A DNA stretch of 64,000 nt from Straminergon stramineum (GCA_963920665.1 OY987263.1:46845218-46909217), one strand, 5' to 3'. Numbered from the stretch's first letter, positions 49,701-62,431 are shown. Program-made: numbers and translations. Notes: a model not told the origin generated them from the sequence alone.

Positions 49701-50478
49701 AATTGATAACTATAAATTCCTATTGTAAGCATTTTTTAGTAAACAATATGAATCATGTGGATATTTTCTTATTATCAAATTTTCAAAAACTAAGTTCAGA
49801 AAATGATTAAATATATTTTTTATACCTTCATTGCCTACAAGATAAAATAATCGTAACTTTCATCTTGAGCATTAACCAAAATTGGATAGTTCAAAGTTTT
49901 TTGTGTAGATATCTATCTATACAATCAAATAAGAATAATTAATCTACTTTTAGAATTTGTTTTTAGTTTCCTATTTTGACATTGAAATAGAATAGAAACT
50001 TATTTTTTTTAATTATTGAAATGAAGGGAAAACATAACATCATATGTAGAGTAAAATGAAAGACCTATCCTAAAATTTAATGCCAAAAATCCAAAATATG
50101 AAGTCAATAGAGTGTACCTAAATTCTCAAAAATCCCAAAGTGTGCTCTTTAGTCTTGTAGGCATACTATATGTGGACAAATTGACTAAAATATACATGTG
50201 GGAAGGATATGCAAACTCAATTGTATGTGAGTTAGTTGCCCCGTGGCAAAGGTTAAGTGATGACTATCAATACCCTTACTACTTTATGATTCATAATTAT
50301 TTATAGCTTACCACGCTCCTTTTTATAGCATGACATGATTTTATCTTTATCCTCCTATCAAGGTCAAACTTATGAGTCTTCATAATTATATTGTATCTAA
50401 GGTAACAACAACTACATGCATCTGAGTAAAAGTCTGAACATGATTACTATTATTGAAATGTCAATGTCTTCGTTGAAT
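46761..50478. other. AT-rich intergenic DNA, no gene seen
   Basis: Very AT-rich. All open frames are short and without motifs. A C-run lies at about 49433-49442. Nothing else could be supported. Confidence 0.45.
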
Positions 50479-50660
50479 CTTGTTGCTAGTTGCAAAGGGA
50501 TTCTACATCCTCCATCCAATGCATTTTTTGGACTCTGTTCGAATAAACTATGAATGTTGGAAGTACTAAAAAACCCAACCTAGATTCTCATGTATGGAGT
50601 TTGTACATTTTAGGCAGGAATCTCAATGGTACGGTTTTACAAACAGGTCACACTTACCTG
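50479..50660. repeat. Dispersed repeat family 2, copy C
   Basis: Contains AATCTTGTTGCTAGTTGCAA, GGGATTCTACAT, TTTTTGGACTCTGTTCGAAT, CAACCTAGATTCTCATG and ACGGTTTTACAAACAGGTCA in the same order as the other copies. Confidence 0.6.
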
Positions 50661-50940
50661 TTCTTGCCTTCTGAATTCACATGTCAAAAGTGCATAAATT
50701 GGACAGCCCTTTGGATCATGATCATGTGATAACCGTGTCACATTGAGACTTACAATTGACTACAGCCTATGAAGCCAATTGGTCCAAAGGTTCATGAAAG
50801 TGAAAGCCCTGCTGAACTTTGACAGGAGAAGAGCCTTGAAATGGGCTTCAATTCAAGTCCAACTTGCAGGAAACGTACCTAAGCTTATGTCTTTCAAGAA
50901 AACATGGAAATGTCACAATTCCGTCAGACAGCAAACTATT

Positions 50941-50966
50941 GGACTGGACTGGACTAGACTGGACTC
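50941..50966. repeat. GGACT pentanucleotide repeat
   Basis: Five tandem units, the fourth being AGACT. Confidence 0.85.
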
Positions 50967-52378
50967 CTTCATTTTTTGTGAAGGGGAATTTTATAAAATT
51001 ATGGAAAAATGACACTCATTTGGTGTGAATCCTAACTTAGTTGCAGCCTGGCTAGCCTCTAACTTACTGCAATTTTTTGGTTTGTATGCTTTTGTATGCT
51101 TTTGTTTTCTTCTAGTCTAGCATTATTTCAACTGTGACAGAGACCTGTGAACTATTTCTCCAGAAGTACACTAACTTTGTGAAGGATTTGGTCTCTTCAT
51201 CTACTTCAAAAGGGACTTTTGATACACTTCCAAATGCTAACATCCATGTGTCTGACTGTCTGTGTGACAACTATGTAAGGTAGTGGACTCTTAAAGCCAC
51301 CATTTAATAAGAGCTTATTGCCTTTGGGGGAAGCTAAACTCCTACAGTAGAAACAATTTTCAGTATATGTTAGTAGGAAGGAAAATGGAATTGGCATCCA
51401 ACCCAAGTTGTTTCATATTTTTTGGACCTTCATGGAATTAGTTATGAAATTTTGCAATTGAAATGCAATATCGGTAGTCACTAAAAGCGACCACCTCCTC
51501 AAATTTACCCTATTGATACATTGAAGAAAGCAAAACGTACCTCTAAGTCATGTTTGCTTTTAGAGCAAACTACCTTCTGGGAATTGCAAGAGCAAGAAAG
51601 TAGAAGGGTGTTTGTGAAGGATGATTGCCATTCCATTAAGGTATCAATATACCCATTGTGGACTCTTTGGGCATTGCATGTATTTAGGTTGATTGGTTAT
51701 ACAATTTTTTTGTTGCTAGAGGATGGCAAATTTCAGATTTTTTCACACTTATTTTGGTTCACTCATTTTTCAGTAAAAAAGAACATATTATAGGTGGTCA
51801 AAGCAAAAACATATAGCTTCCCATTATTGTACCTAGGGTGGATTATTCTTGTCCTTTTGAATTCTACAGGGGTTCTTTGGGCTCCCTACATGTTTGCAAT
51901 GGTAATCCAAAAGTTTCCTTTCAAATGGTGGAATAATGAAGGAGCCTTTGCCCATATGTCTAAATCACATTGAGGGTGTTCTTAGAAGTTATAAAATGGT
52001 AACTATTCAACCCAATTCTACCCTTTTCAACTCCAATTCAACTCCTTGTACAATTTTTCTACATTAAAAGGCAAAGAGGGTGCAATTGGGCCCCAACAAA
52101 ATAGGGTTCCAAAGTGGGGAGGGGGTCATTTGGGGTATACATACATTATGAAACAAATTGCCCTCTAAGTGGTCTAGAGGAAGTATATTATTCTTACAAA
52201 CTCTAAAATCCCAATTTCACTTGGTTAATTTCACTTTTTAGTTTTGGAATGTTTCTTTTGAATGGATAGTCACTCAAAAGGGACAAGAAAGTTTAGACCG
52301 TAACTTCCCTCACATTTTTTTTCATTATCTCAATCCTCAAAAAAATTTAAAAATTTAAAAATTAATTTTCCGTAAACC
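50967..52378. other. Intergenic DNA
   Basis: No gene recognised. Short frames at 51206-51406 (-) and 51521-51793 (+) show no family motif. Confidence 0.4.
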
Positions 52379-52604
52379 ATAAGGTAAGAGCACCCTAAAG
52401 CGTCCCTGCACCTAAAAGTGTCAGATTCTACGTCAGGGATTCATTCTAGAACATGAATGTAACTGGACAGTACACCTCTTATCATTTTAGGTCAAAACAA
52501 ATAAGCCATGCACTGTTTACTTACATTTACAGCCTGAAATGATTATGCTCTGTAGATTTTGACACTTTTGGGTGCAGGGACGCTTTTGGATGCTCTTACC
52601 TTAT
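52379..52604. mobile_element. MITE with about 40-bp terminal inverted repeats (226 bp)
   Basis: Left end ATAAGGTAAGAGCACCCTAA followed by AGCGTCCCTGCACC and AAAAGTGTCA. The right end is the near-perfect complement (TGACACTTTTGGGTGCAGGG then ACGC and GATGCTCTTACCTTAT). Only a few mismatches occur over roughly 45 bp. The interior is about 130 bp and non-coding. The target duplication is ambiguous because the palindrome extends into TAA/TTA, so the superfamily is open. Confidence 0.88.
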
Positions 52605-52639
52605 ATCTTTTCTGAATGCATACGTGATAGAAATCGATT

Positions 52640-52845
52640 TGAAATACGTAATGTTTTGTTATATCCATATTTCACATCCATATATGTAACATATACTATA
52701 TCTATACATTGTACTTGTATCCAAATGCCAATATTTTATATTGTACTCATATCTATATTCCATACTCATATATTGTATCTGTACCTATGTCCATATACAA
52801 ATGTGTATCAATATATCATCATATACCATATATATGAGGAGGGAT
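52640..52845. repeat. Low-complexity CATAT/TATC-rich tract
   Basis: About 200 bp built from irregular repeats of CCATAT, TATATC and CATACTCATAT. The plus frame 52572-52850 passes through it only because of this composition. Confidence 0.75.
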
Positions 52846-53950
52846 TGTAAGAAAATATATTTTATGAGGGGTCTATAGGACTACTATTTTAATATTTTGA
52901 AGGCAAGTGGATTGTCTCTTTTTAAAAGATAGTAATAACCAAATTTTTCAACTACAAAATTGTTGACATTTATGTTTCTCAATATTATGAGTTAAAAAAA
53001 ACCTTATAGTAAATTTATAGGGTCTATAAGAGAGGCCTTTCTATTTTGTGATGTAAATGCAATATACTTTAATACCCTCATTATAATTGCTTGTGAGACA
53101 ATCATATTACAAGCCAAATAGTTTGAATGAAAGTTGGACAAGTGTGCTACAAGCAATGATGGTGTGGCAACTATGAAGATTGTTCTAGAATGTCATTGAA
53201 GAAAAGGTCAAGTTAGCCCTAAAACACCAACAAAACTCTTGAGGGAATTAGAATGTAGCTAATGGATGATCAATGATAATTTTTTTTCAATTGAAAATGA
53301 ATGATTTCCTCCAAATATTTTTTGAAGTCTTCTCTGAATGTATACGTAGTATTTGATGGTAGAAATCCTCTCAGTGAGGAACTGCAAAATTTTCTAGAGA
53401 AGAAGAGGCTAAATTTAGAGATCACAAGAGATGCCTTTGGAGTGTATTTGACAACATGGAGAATTTCAAAAAAGAATTTTATAGGGTTAATCACATTCAT
53501 GTGCATGCATGAAAATTTGACAAATACTAGAGGCGTTGCTTGCAATTGATGAAAAAATGGCCTTCACCAACAATGCAAATTCATTGCCAACTGATAGTGA
53601 ATCTAAGCACAATATGGAACAGTTGCCATCGGATACAGGGTCTGAAGCTTTTAATTGGCACCACCTGTATTAATTTTGAAGTCACTCAGTCATCATCTTT
53701 AGGCAACGTTTGGGTGGGAAAACCTTTTTTTGTTAATGCATAGTGCTGAAATGAATTGTCTTTCAATAGTTGTATTATAAATTGAAAACTTAATATATTG
53801 TCGAACTTTGTATGTGAAGAAATGAACACACATTGTACTAATTTATTGCCTAAGTTTTTGATGAAGAAATGAACACACATTGCACTAAATTGTACCACAG
53901 TTTCTTCACTTTGATAAATCTTCAAAAATATTGCAAATAACATAATTTAT
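52846..53950. other. AT-rich intergenic DNA
   Basis: No gene recognised. A short plus frame near 53525-53672 (ends SEAFNWHHLY) is protein-like but too short to assign. Confidence 0.35.
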
Positions 53951-55640
53951 AGCACATCTAAGTCCTGCCTGTGTCGCTACAGTACGGAAAACGTTAAAGG
54001 GCAGGACCGAAAAGGCTAATCCGGTCTGCCCGACTTCCAAGTCAGAAGAACCTTCACAAACAGCCCACCACGCGGGCAGTCAGGTAGATTATTTCAGTAC
54101 CCCGACACCCCGCTACCCGAGCCCCTCGGGACCCACGCGCCGGCCCGGCCCTCCTCTAGCGGGAACCCGTAAACGGCCTCCACATGGCGCCACGTCTGGA
54201 GCTCAGGCCACTGCCAAGTGGACGCTTGGATCTACCTCATTTCAAATCCCACCTTGCAAAAGCACAAGCAGCACGCGCTTTGACCCCCTGGCCCCGGCCC
54301 CGGCCCCGCCTCCGCTCCTTCCAGCGAGTGTCTCGGCTGTCTCCTCCCTCGCTAAACCCCGCCTCCTTCAGTCCTTCGCCGCCCATGGAACATCCGTTGT
54401 ACTATTGTACAGTACTTGCAGGCAATTTCACCGTCACGGATATGTCCTGGCGGAATCAAACATTGCTAGCGAAACAGTAGTGCATCTTCGGAGATGATTC
54501 TCGGGATGCTAGGGGTGAGCGGGGACGGAGTTGAATAGTGAGTTTTTCGCACGCTGCAGACCTGCAGTGCAGTGTAGGGCGAACTGGATGCCCGCAGAAA
54601 CATTGGAGAGCAGCTGCGGGTGGAAGGACCTTGGTAGCCAGCTATAAGTGACTCACTGGCACGCACCGGAATAGCGTCCACGGGATTGGTGTGAAAGTTT
54701 AATTGGATCCTAATTTCTCGTAACCTAATTTGTTGCGTGTGAGGGCTTTGGTGGATGTCACGGAACTGGTGAGTGGCCGTGGGAGTACTTTCTTGGCAGC
54801 AGTCAGGGGGAGGCAACTGTGGACATTCTTCTGATAGAGTGATAGGGTTGTTTTGGTTGACTTTCTTGATCCTACTTCCAAGTATGACGGGTGGGAATTG
54901 AATAATTGGGCAAGTTTGACCGTATTCAATCCGCATATTTAGCGCAGCAGGCTCATTCGAATTGAATGGTTGGGCAAGTTTGGCCGTATATTTTAAGGCT
55001 TTCAAGGCTTATTTTTAAGGCGTTTAATTCGAATCAAATTTGTCAATATCACGTGCTACATGTCGTCCATCAAAGTGTCGACTGCGCAGAGAATCTTTTG
55101 AAGGAACCTCGCACTCAGCGCGCAAGCTCCGTGATGAAAATTTTGATAAAGAAACTGAAGGTTGTTTTGCAGCGAAACCTAAATACGGAGTATGTTTGCA
55201 TGAGGCGTGCACTAGCTCCGACCACCCAGCGTGCATTCTGAATCTTCTTTCCGATCGCTGGGTTCTCTAATTGTGGTCCAGCACGTTACTGCTACGAGTG
55301 CAGTACAATCGAAAGCGTCCTGAGAGGGAGATGACAACTCCCAGTGAATTCTCGTAGATCTGGACACTCAACTTGTGAGGGATATGGAGAGCCGCCAAAT
55401 ACGCCAGCTACACCGGAAGGCAGTTGGCATGCAATCCCATATGTTTTGTTTTGGCTGGAGAGATTCTCCAGTCAGTGCACCGGGGAACATTTATTGGCAC
55501 GATCTTTCAGCTTTAGGAACTGAGCTGTATCCTGCCTTAAAGACGTCGGTGCAGCAATTGAAAGTTTGTGGTTTCAAGTCAGTTGAAGATTTGCAACTTG
55601 CGCTTCACTATATTTTCTTTATTGGATGAATCTATATAGG
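53951..55640. other. GC-rich island of unknown role
   Basis: Abruptly GC-rich (strongest at about 54000-54400) within AT-rich DNA, as seen at the 5' ends of the genes in this window. Open frames lie on both strands: 54184-54480 (+, Pro/Arg-rich), 54466-55005 (-) and 55375-55629 (+). None shows a known domain. It may be the 5' end of a plus-strand gene whose body has decayed into the PPR relic downstream. I cannot say that it is expressed. Confidence 0.4.
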
Positions 55641-55934
55641 GATGGATTTCTAAGAATTTCTACTGTGTCATGAAAGATGTTAAGATTGCACATGGATGTA
55701 TGCAATTTTTAAGCAAACTTAAATATACAAATTTGTGGTATCAATGGTCTTAATCCAATCACTTTGTCTATTGATGTTTTACTTTCTCAAGATTTTAATG
55801 AGGAATCAATTGATGTGTCAGGCTACCCAAGGGCAGCAATGAAGAAATTAACACTGCTCCTACTGGAGCAAGAGATTAGAGGCAAACTAAGATGGTGTAA
55901 GCAATATGCACAGGCACAGTTCTAAAACTACAAT

Positions 55935-56230
55935 TGAAGCAAATACTACTCTGAAGATTGTCTCCAATCTCCGAATGATGAGGGAAGGTCAAATGAGATG
56001 CAACTAAATATCTGAGAGTACTGAATGTGGGTGCAAGGGCTAATGCACGAAGCGGGATTTGAGTCAGATGGGTATGTCTGCAGTGTGTTAGTTCACGTTT
56101 ATGCAAAGAGTGGGAGTGTTGATGATGCCTGATTAGATTTGTACAGTATGGAGGATTGGAATGTCATCACACGACTGCGATGATTGGCACATACGCTAAA
56201 AGTGGTTCAGGTGTGGAAGCAAGCATATAT
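55935..56230 (+). pseudogene. Relic of a pentatricopeptide repeat (PPR) gene
   Basis: Three frames must be joined to follow it. ATKYLRVLNVGARANA is followed by HEAGFESDGYVCSVLVHVYA, then KSGSVDDA, a stop, LYSMEDWNVIT, a frameshift and AMIGTYAKSGSGVEA. These are standard PPR repeat words (ALVHMYAKSG, NVITWTAMIG and the like), most like the plant-combinatorial PPR proteins expanded in mosses. PPR proteins bind organelle RNA for editing, splicing or stability. This fragment covers about two repeats and is broken by stops and frameshifts. Confidence 0.75.
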
Positions 56231-56393
56231 GGTGAGTGTTTCTCCAAATAAAACTGAAAGTGGAAGACTTCACAGTTCACACTAAACACAATCACTTAAT
56301 ATGCCCACAATCACTTGCGAGCATATTGTAGCTGCACGTAACATCTTCTGAATAAGCATTTTCAACTATTAAGTATCAAAGTTTTTGATGGGT

Positions 56394-56545
56394 CGTGTTG
56401 GGAATCAATAGGAGTTTCCAAATTCTTCAGCTTCTTTTGACACTAAGAATTTCAAAGTACTGAAAACATTTAAACCCAAAATCGACCCTAGGTTGCCATG
56501 ATTATGCAAGGGTTGGTTTTAGAAACAGGTTGCAATTAGGTATAT
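56394..56545. repeat. Dispersed repeat family 2, copy D
   Basis: A weaker copy sharing GTGTTGGGAATCAATAGGAG, ACTGAAAACATTTAAACCC, ATCGACCCTAGG and GGTTTTAGAAACAGGTTGCA with copies A-C. It lies just downstream of the PPR relic. Confidence 0.5.
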
Positions 56546-59500
56546 TTAATCACTGATTGTGTACGTAAGTGCAAAGCTTGGGCTTTTTTGGATGCATCAT
56601 AAAGTCAAAAGATAACGAGTTGCCAAAGTATCCATTGGTGGTAGTCAATCCCGTAACGCATGCAGGAGTTTTATAACTTGTCACTCATGCTGTAGCCTGA
56701 AAATCTCCCATCGCAGTGGTTTTGTTCTGTAGAGTTGAAAGTGAATCATCCCCTGTTTCCAAAGCTTACAATGTGGTGCATGATCATCTCGATGTACGCT
56801 TGGACTAGCAAGGGTTATCAAGTACGCATAGGTAGGTGCTTGAAATGTATTGAAGACTCTGTCGGTGACTGATGAGCGGACAGTCTTCTCTATAACTTGA
56901 GATTACTTGAGCTCCAAGAAGATTGCATATAAGGTGGAAACACCCAAAATTGCACCCTGTCTCAAATCACCATCATCACTCTGTGTACTGTACATCTCCA
57001 AAATTAATATGTAAGTACATTGAAGAAACGATTTTAGAACATATATAAAAAAACTTTGACACTTCGTAACTTTTGCGTAGAATATCCAAATGTCGCGTTC
57101 TTTGGTGCCTTGGAACCCCCTTCCACTTGCCCAAAAGAAAATACTCCAGAGTAAGAAATTGCACAGTAGCCGCCGTGGCAACAATAGCCACATTGTAGAC
57201 TTGAGTGCAGGTGCCATGGTGAACCTCTATGACTTGCTTGCTTTTGATGCAATGATATCACACAGGTCTCGAGACAAACATGCAGGGGTGTCCGCTTGCT
57301 GTGGACATCTGAATAATTAATCCTATTTGCATTTTTCGCCTCACTCTGCATTCTTTGGTTTCAACTACAGACAAATACAGACGTGGAGTTATTGACATAT
57401 GTTCCTCTGGAGCCTCTTCACACTTCATTTGGTGTGAAAAATGAGTAGAAATCCTCCACGTTTGGTATCCATCAGTTAGAACATTTACGTACTGTAGTGA
57501 TCTGGACAAGTTAGCACCAGGATTTTGATCTTTAAGAACACGAGGCTCGTTGAGAAAGCGTGAGTGGAATCCTGAGTCTGTGTTCAATTGATCTGACAGA
57601 TGCGTTTTGAGCGGCCAGATGATCAGACTTTCTTTCCAGACTCCAAGGAATAGCTAGACCTCAGCAAGATCCAATTAACAATGACCGGTACTAAAAGCTT
57701 CGTTCTTGCAAACATCGCAGATTAATAGAGCTTTGAGAGCCTCATGGATTTTGGAGTTTACAGTCTAACTTACTGCAACTTTAACCAGCCACTATACCTG
57801 GCTATCAGGGTCGGCATTGATTAATTAAAATGAAAATGAAAAATTGAATTTTTTAAAATATTACTCTTGGGAGAAGTTGGAAAACAAAGTAAATGAATTC
57901 TGCAAATACCTAGATATCATAAAAATGGATCAAATGCTGAAATTCAAGTCTCCTAATGTTGAAAACTGAATAGTTTAATTTCTTTTTAAAGTTTCACATG
58001 CACCACCAAATATCAAGTAATACTTGTTTAAGGGCTAACATCTTTTGATTTGTTGTGAGGAGGAATGAAGAGGTCCACCTTGTAGTGAAGTTCATTGTTC
58101 TTCATCAATCCTCAAGGGTTATAGGATATTTGAAGCAAGGTGGGAGCTCAAAGAAAAACTGAAGTAATTGTGTTCATACCAGAACTTCAGACCTCATTTA
58201 AGCATTATAAATCAATTTTTTTCAAAATGAAGTCATTGAATAAAATGTGGGAAATGAAGTTAAGTTTCACCTCAAAAAAACCTTTTGTGATTTGGAGTCT
58301 TAGAAAAAAAGTGATGGAGGTCTAAAGTTTACTTGTGAAAACAATAATTGCATTATTTTGACTGGACTACGAACAATTGAACTCCTTCGTGTCTCAATTT
58401 CCATATTTTACATGGATTGTTGTACCTCCTACCTCCCCACTTCTATAAACCACTTGCCTTCTCTCCACAAACCAAACTTTAAGTGATAAAGATATCTAGG
58501 ATTCAAATGGACAAATTGGCCAAATAGAAGGTGCTAGAATTTTGATAAAAATTTAAAAAATTTAGTTAATTTTGAAATTGCATGCCAAACCACTTTTCCA
58601 ACTTTAATTCATTATTTGGTATGAAATGCCAACCCTGGGATCCCGGGACAGATGACACTACCAATCCGATAATTCTTCAAGCCTGTGAGAATCGTTTGGA
58701 CGGTTACAAACCGAATGATACAAATTTATTTAGAGTAACTTAACTTATATTCTTGGAGGAAAAATCTACTGTGGTGGTAACCAGAAGCCCTATTGCTAAA
58801 ACTTTGACAAAAGAACTTATGTAACGTCGTGACCCACAAACCTAACCATGTTGCTTGGTTGTCATGAGGAGATTCTCATGTCTTTAAAAAAAAATTTGTG
58901 GCGTCTTAGAGGAGGAAATTCGGTAACAAACCTCGTGGCAAGGTTAATTCCCATGAGCATGTAAGCATTGGAATGTGTGAAAATCTTTTGATTTGAACAT
59001 GTGCAGTGTGAAGTAGATTAGCAGTAGGTGAGTTTATCTAATTGTTCCAGTTTTGGTATTGTATTGAATACAAAATTTGATATGAGATAAATGAGAAACA
59101 ATCACTATATCAAAGAATTGAACCATCCTCCAAAATTTGCCCAAAGAAAGAAGGAAAGGATTGAAATACCTTACACTAACAATTTTTTTTTAATTAATAA
59201 TCAAATGTATGATTACAATGCTATGTAAACATGGCAAATTGAAGTTACACTTCTTAATTGGGAACCTATACTTAAAAGACCACTTATATGAAAGAGAATT
59301 TGATGTGTTGCATAGGGCAATGAACGAGTTATTCTTACAATTGAACTTTTCTTGAACATGGGAGTTTTTGGCTCTTGAATTAAATTACCGACAACATTTT
59401 CTTAGGAATGATTAAGAAGGATTATTTTTAAGAGCTTGAAGAAATTGGATTGAAGAGAAAATTAAAGGATCGAATGATTTGAAAGGGTTGATTACAAATT

Positions 59501-59865
59501 ACATTAGGGTTGAGAAGTTGTCTTAAGGATTGTTTTTCCTTGAAGTTCATGGATGTTATGATTTTGCTATTATGGAGATGTTGTCGTTCAGCAACCAATA
59601 GTATTGAAACAACTTCAAATTTGACCATTACTTGAAGATTGAAAATAAAAAGTTGTAGAAGTGTTGGTGGTGTATAACAAATATCAAATGGTGAGAATAT
59701 ACACTCAATTGGAAGTCTTGATGATGTATGGGAATTTGATTTTATCACAAAATAATCCATTTGGTTAATCAAATTTCTTTTTAAAATCTAACTTTAATTT
59801 TATAAATAAATGTTTTGGAAGGCTTTGACTTTGGATTGAGGTCTAAATTTTAAAGTTTTTTGTAG
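56546..59865. other. Intergenic DNA upstream of the coiled-coil exons
   Basis: A less AT-rich patch at about 56650-57650 holds overlapping frames on both strands; one minus frame (about 57215-57060) reads QFLTLEYFLLGKWKGVPRHQ but belongs to no family I can name. The rest is AT-rich. Earlier exons of the 59866-60679 gene may be hidden here but could not be identified. Confidence 0.35.
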
Positions 59866-60679
59866 GATTTGAATGAAGATCTTGATGATAAAGAAAAAGG
59901 AATTGATGAAGAAAAAAGAGTTGATGAAAAAAATGGGAGTGGGCCTTTCATTGGACTATTGGATCAAGCTAAGTATATCACAAAATCATTAGACAACACT
60001 ATTACAACATTAATGCAAATAAAGGTTGATGGATGCAATATCACAATCTAGTCTTGTCATGAATATGTTTGAAAACTTTGTACACTAGTAAGTACATAGA
60101 CCTTGGCATGAAATGTGGGCAAATGTCATACTTTTGAAAACACAACATCCTTTAGCAGTTGGCAAAATTTCCCCTTCCCCTTGGTAGATGACAATTCTAG
60201 AAGACTCAAAAATTTGACAAACATTCTATAGAGTATACAAGGTACTCAATGAGTGGCTAATACATGCATTTTTTTGCACATCCGAATTTAAGTTCGAATC
60301 AAATTCAAATTAGTTTTAAGAAGTATTGATGTAGCTCCTCAAGAATGTCTTGAAGAATTATGATGAATTTGAACATGATTGTGTTGGTGTAAATAAAAAC
60401 AACAACTTATACTTGATGTTGCAATTTTAGGAAGGTATACAAGATACGAGTGTAAAGATCAAACAAAATCAAGAGACATTAGCAAAATCAATTGAAACTC
60501 TCAGAGATAAAGTGAGGAGTATTGCTACATACAATGCTGAAATTGTAAATACCAAAAGGGAATCTAAAAACCTAGTCAATGATAGGGTTTATAGTCTAAA
60601 TGAAAGGACAGAAGGCTCTAGAATTAGTCAAGTCGAGGATGGAAATGTCAAAGGCAAAGACTCATTTAGAGCAACATGA
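59866..60679 (+). CDS. Last two exons of an unknown coiled-coil protein
   Basis: Exon 59866-60024 (53 codons) follows the acceptor TTTTTTGTAG and ends before a GT. Exon 60431-60679 (82 codons plus TGA) follows CAATTTTAG. Both are phase 0 and join in frame. The first is very charged (DLNEDLDDKEKGIDEEKRVD), then LLDQAKYITKSLDNTITTLM. The second continues with heptad-like QETLAKSIETLRDKVRSIAT and ends KGKDSFRAT. The coherent reading in very AT-rich DNA, with in-phase splice sites, argues for a true or recently decayed gene. Upstream exons were not found. The pattern resembles C-terminal parts of transposon-associated plant proteins, but no family can be named. Confidence 0.45.
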
Positions 60680-61189
60680 TTGCTTGCTACCATCCAATAT
60701 ATTCTTCTTCCTTGTCATAATTCAAGAGAACTATACTTTGGACTTAAAATAGCATTAGAGACAATATAAAAATCTTGTAAATGAATTGTTTAGAAACAAA
60801 TTGTTATTTTGGCTAGAATGAAAATTTTAATCCTATAAATTGCAAAAAATATTCCTATTATGATAAACATCCTCATGACTCATATTTGGAGATGCTTTTT
60901 GTTTTAGTGCATACATTGTGTTTTAACTGCTAGCCAAGAAACCAAATTATTTATTATATCTCAAAGCTTTAAAAGTTAGTCAAACTGTAGAAGAAAATAA
61001 TTGATTTATGATTAATTCGAATTTTTTTATATACAAATTGAGGATCTCAAATCCATGAATTGACAACTCCAACATAATTTAAAGTACTTCCATGTGTAGA
61101 TTAGTTGATCTACTCTCTTCAATGGTTGTTGTTCATGGAATTTCATATATTGAACTTGGATTTGAAGTCTAAAATAGATCATATGATGT
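60680..61189. other. AT-rich 3' flank
   Basis: No feature recognised between the coiled-coil gene's stop and the lectin-kinase relic. Confidence 0.4.
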
Positions 61190-61199
61190 GCATCTCTTA

Positions 61200-61390
61200 A
61201 AGTAAAAAAATGAGGGTTTAGAGAGTTCCAGGCACTAGTCCTCAAGAAAGTGGATATTGCCATTGAGAATGAGAACTTTGCACATGGAGAGTTGCATGGT
61301 AGGATTGGGTGAGAATACAAGAGCTTAGACAAAGCACTTTCAATTGGTCATTTTATGCACATTGAATTTCCCAACAAAATTCAAACACTA
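61200..61390 (-). pseudogene. Third, heavily decayed lectin-kinase C-terminal fragment
   Basis: Minus-strand words GKFNVHKMTN, then after stops SHPILPCNS-like and, in the next frame, MQLSMCKVLILNGNIHFLED line up with IFNVHAMTKVLCLGLLCSHP and MRPSMRQVLLILNGDVHLPE of the 24.8 kb and 37.1 kb copies. Several stops and frameshifts. Only about 50-60 residues of the kinase tail remain. Confidence 0.7.
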
Positions 61391-62431
61391 TAAGAAAATC
61401 AAGTTTTTTTAGAAGTCTTAAAAAACGCGATAGGGCTTTTAGTGTGACAAGGAAATAATCAATTGAGATGTCACCTAAAATTCATAATAATTGACAAGCC
61501 AAAAGCATGGTAAAATCCAAAAAACCATGCCCAATCTCAGCTTGTTTTTTCCTAACATCATTGAAAATATAGTCTTCCAAGCTCCCCATAATGCGGCACA
61601 TGGATGCCACATAAGCACCACATTGGTAAGGAGAGCCACATGGGTTTGTTTTCCATCTAACCCATCTATGATATGGCACTTGATGTGGTGGTGGGAAAAG
61701 TGACGTAGTAATCAATGATGATAACATGGGATGCCTAATTAGCACACTTTTATGTCATTTGAAAATTTTAATGCTATTTTTTGAGATGTCAAATTACATG
61801 TCTAGACGTTTTTTGAGACATCAATTGGTGCATATTATACCTATAAGGCCAGATCAACAAAAAATAATTATTTAAAATAAAATGAACAAGGAAAATTGTT
61901 GAATTCAACAAGAATTGAAGAAAACTTACCATCTACCATCAAGATAATTTTTGATGGCAAAATGAAGGAATTCCGTCATTGAAAGTTAGTGAGAATGAAG
62001 GGTACAAAGGTCATATTTATATCCATTGTTCATCCATGATGAGAAAAAGATATGGGATAACTAGAATATGGGAACTTGACCATTGTACATCTCGACGTTG
62101 TGTCACATATCTAGATGTTGCTTTAGACATTTTACAATGAACACAATTCTTGTTTTACATATACCATATTAATTGTTTCACTTCCTACTACCCCACTTGT
62201 TCAAAGTTCATCTCTTTCCATCCATTGTGCACATCCATCCATTTCCCTTTTTTGGCAAAGCATGCGTTATAGTTGTCCTTCCTCTAAATTTTTTTCCACA
62301 TATGGTCAACATTTTACCATAAACCATAGTAATTTTTACTAGCTTAACCGTAGTCAAAATGGGTTTATTTGTTGACGTGGAAATCTAAGTTTTTTTGGTG
62401 TTCCAAAAAACATCAATATGTCTTTAGTCAT
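61391..62431. other. AT-rich intergenic DNA
   Basis: No gene recognised. Opposed frames at 61482-61745 are uninformative. Confidence 0.4.

Noticed and set aside
52572..52850. 92-residue frame rich in Ile and Tyr
   Set aside because: Produced by the CATAT/TATC low-complexity tract.
56903..57351. Possible membrane-protein exon (minus strand)
   Set aside because: A short hydrophobic reading with good local composition but no family match, and competing frames on both strands.
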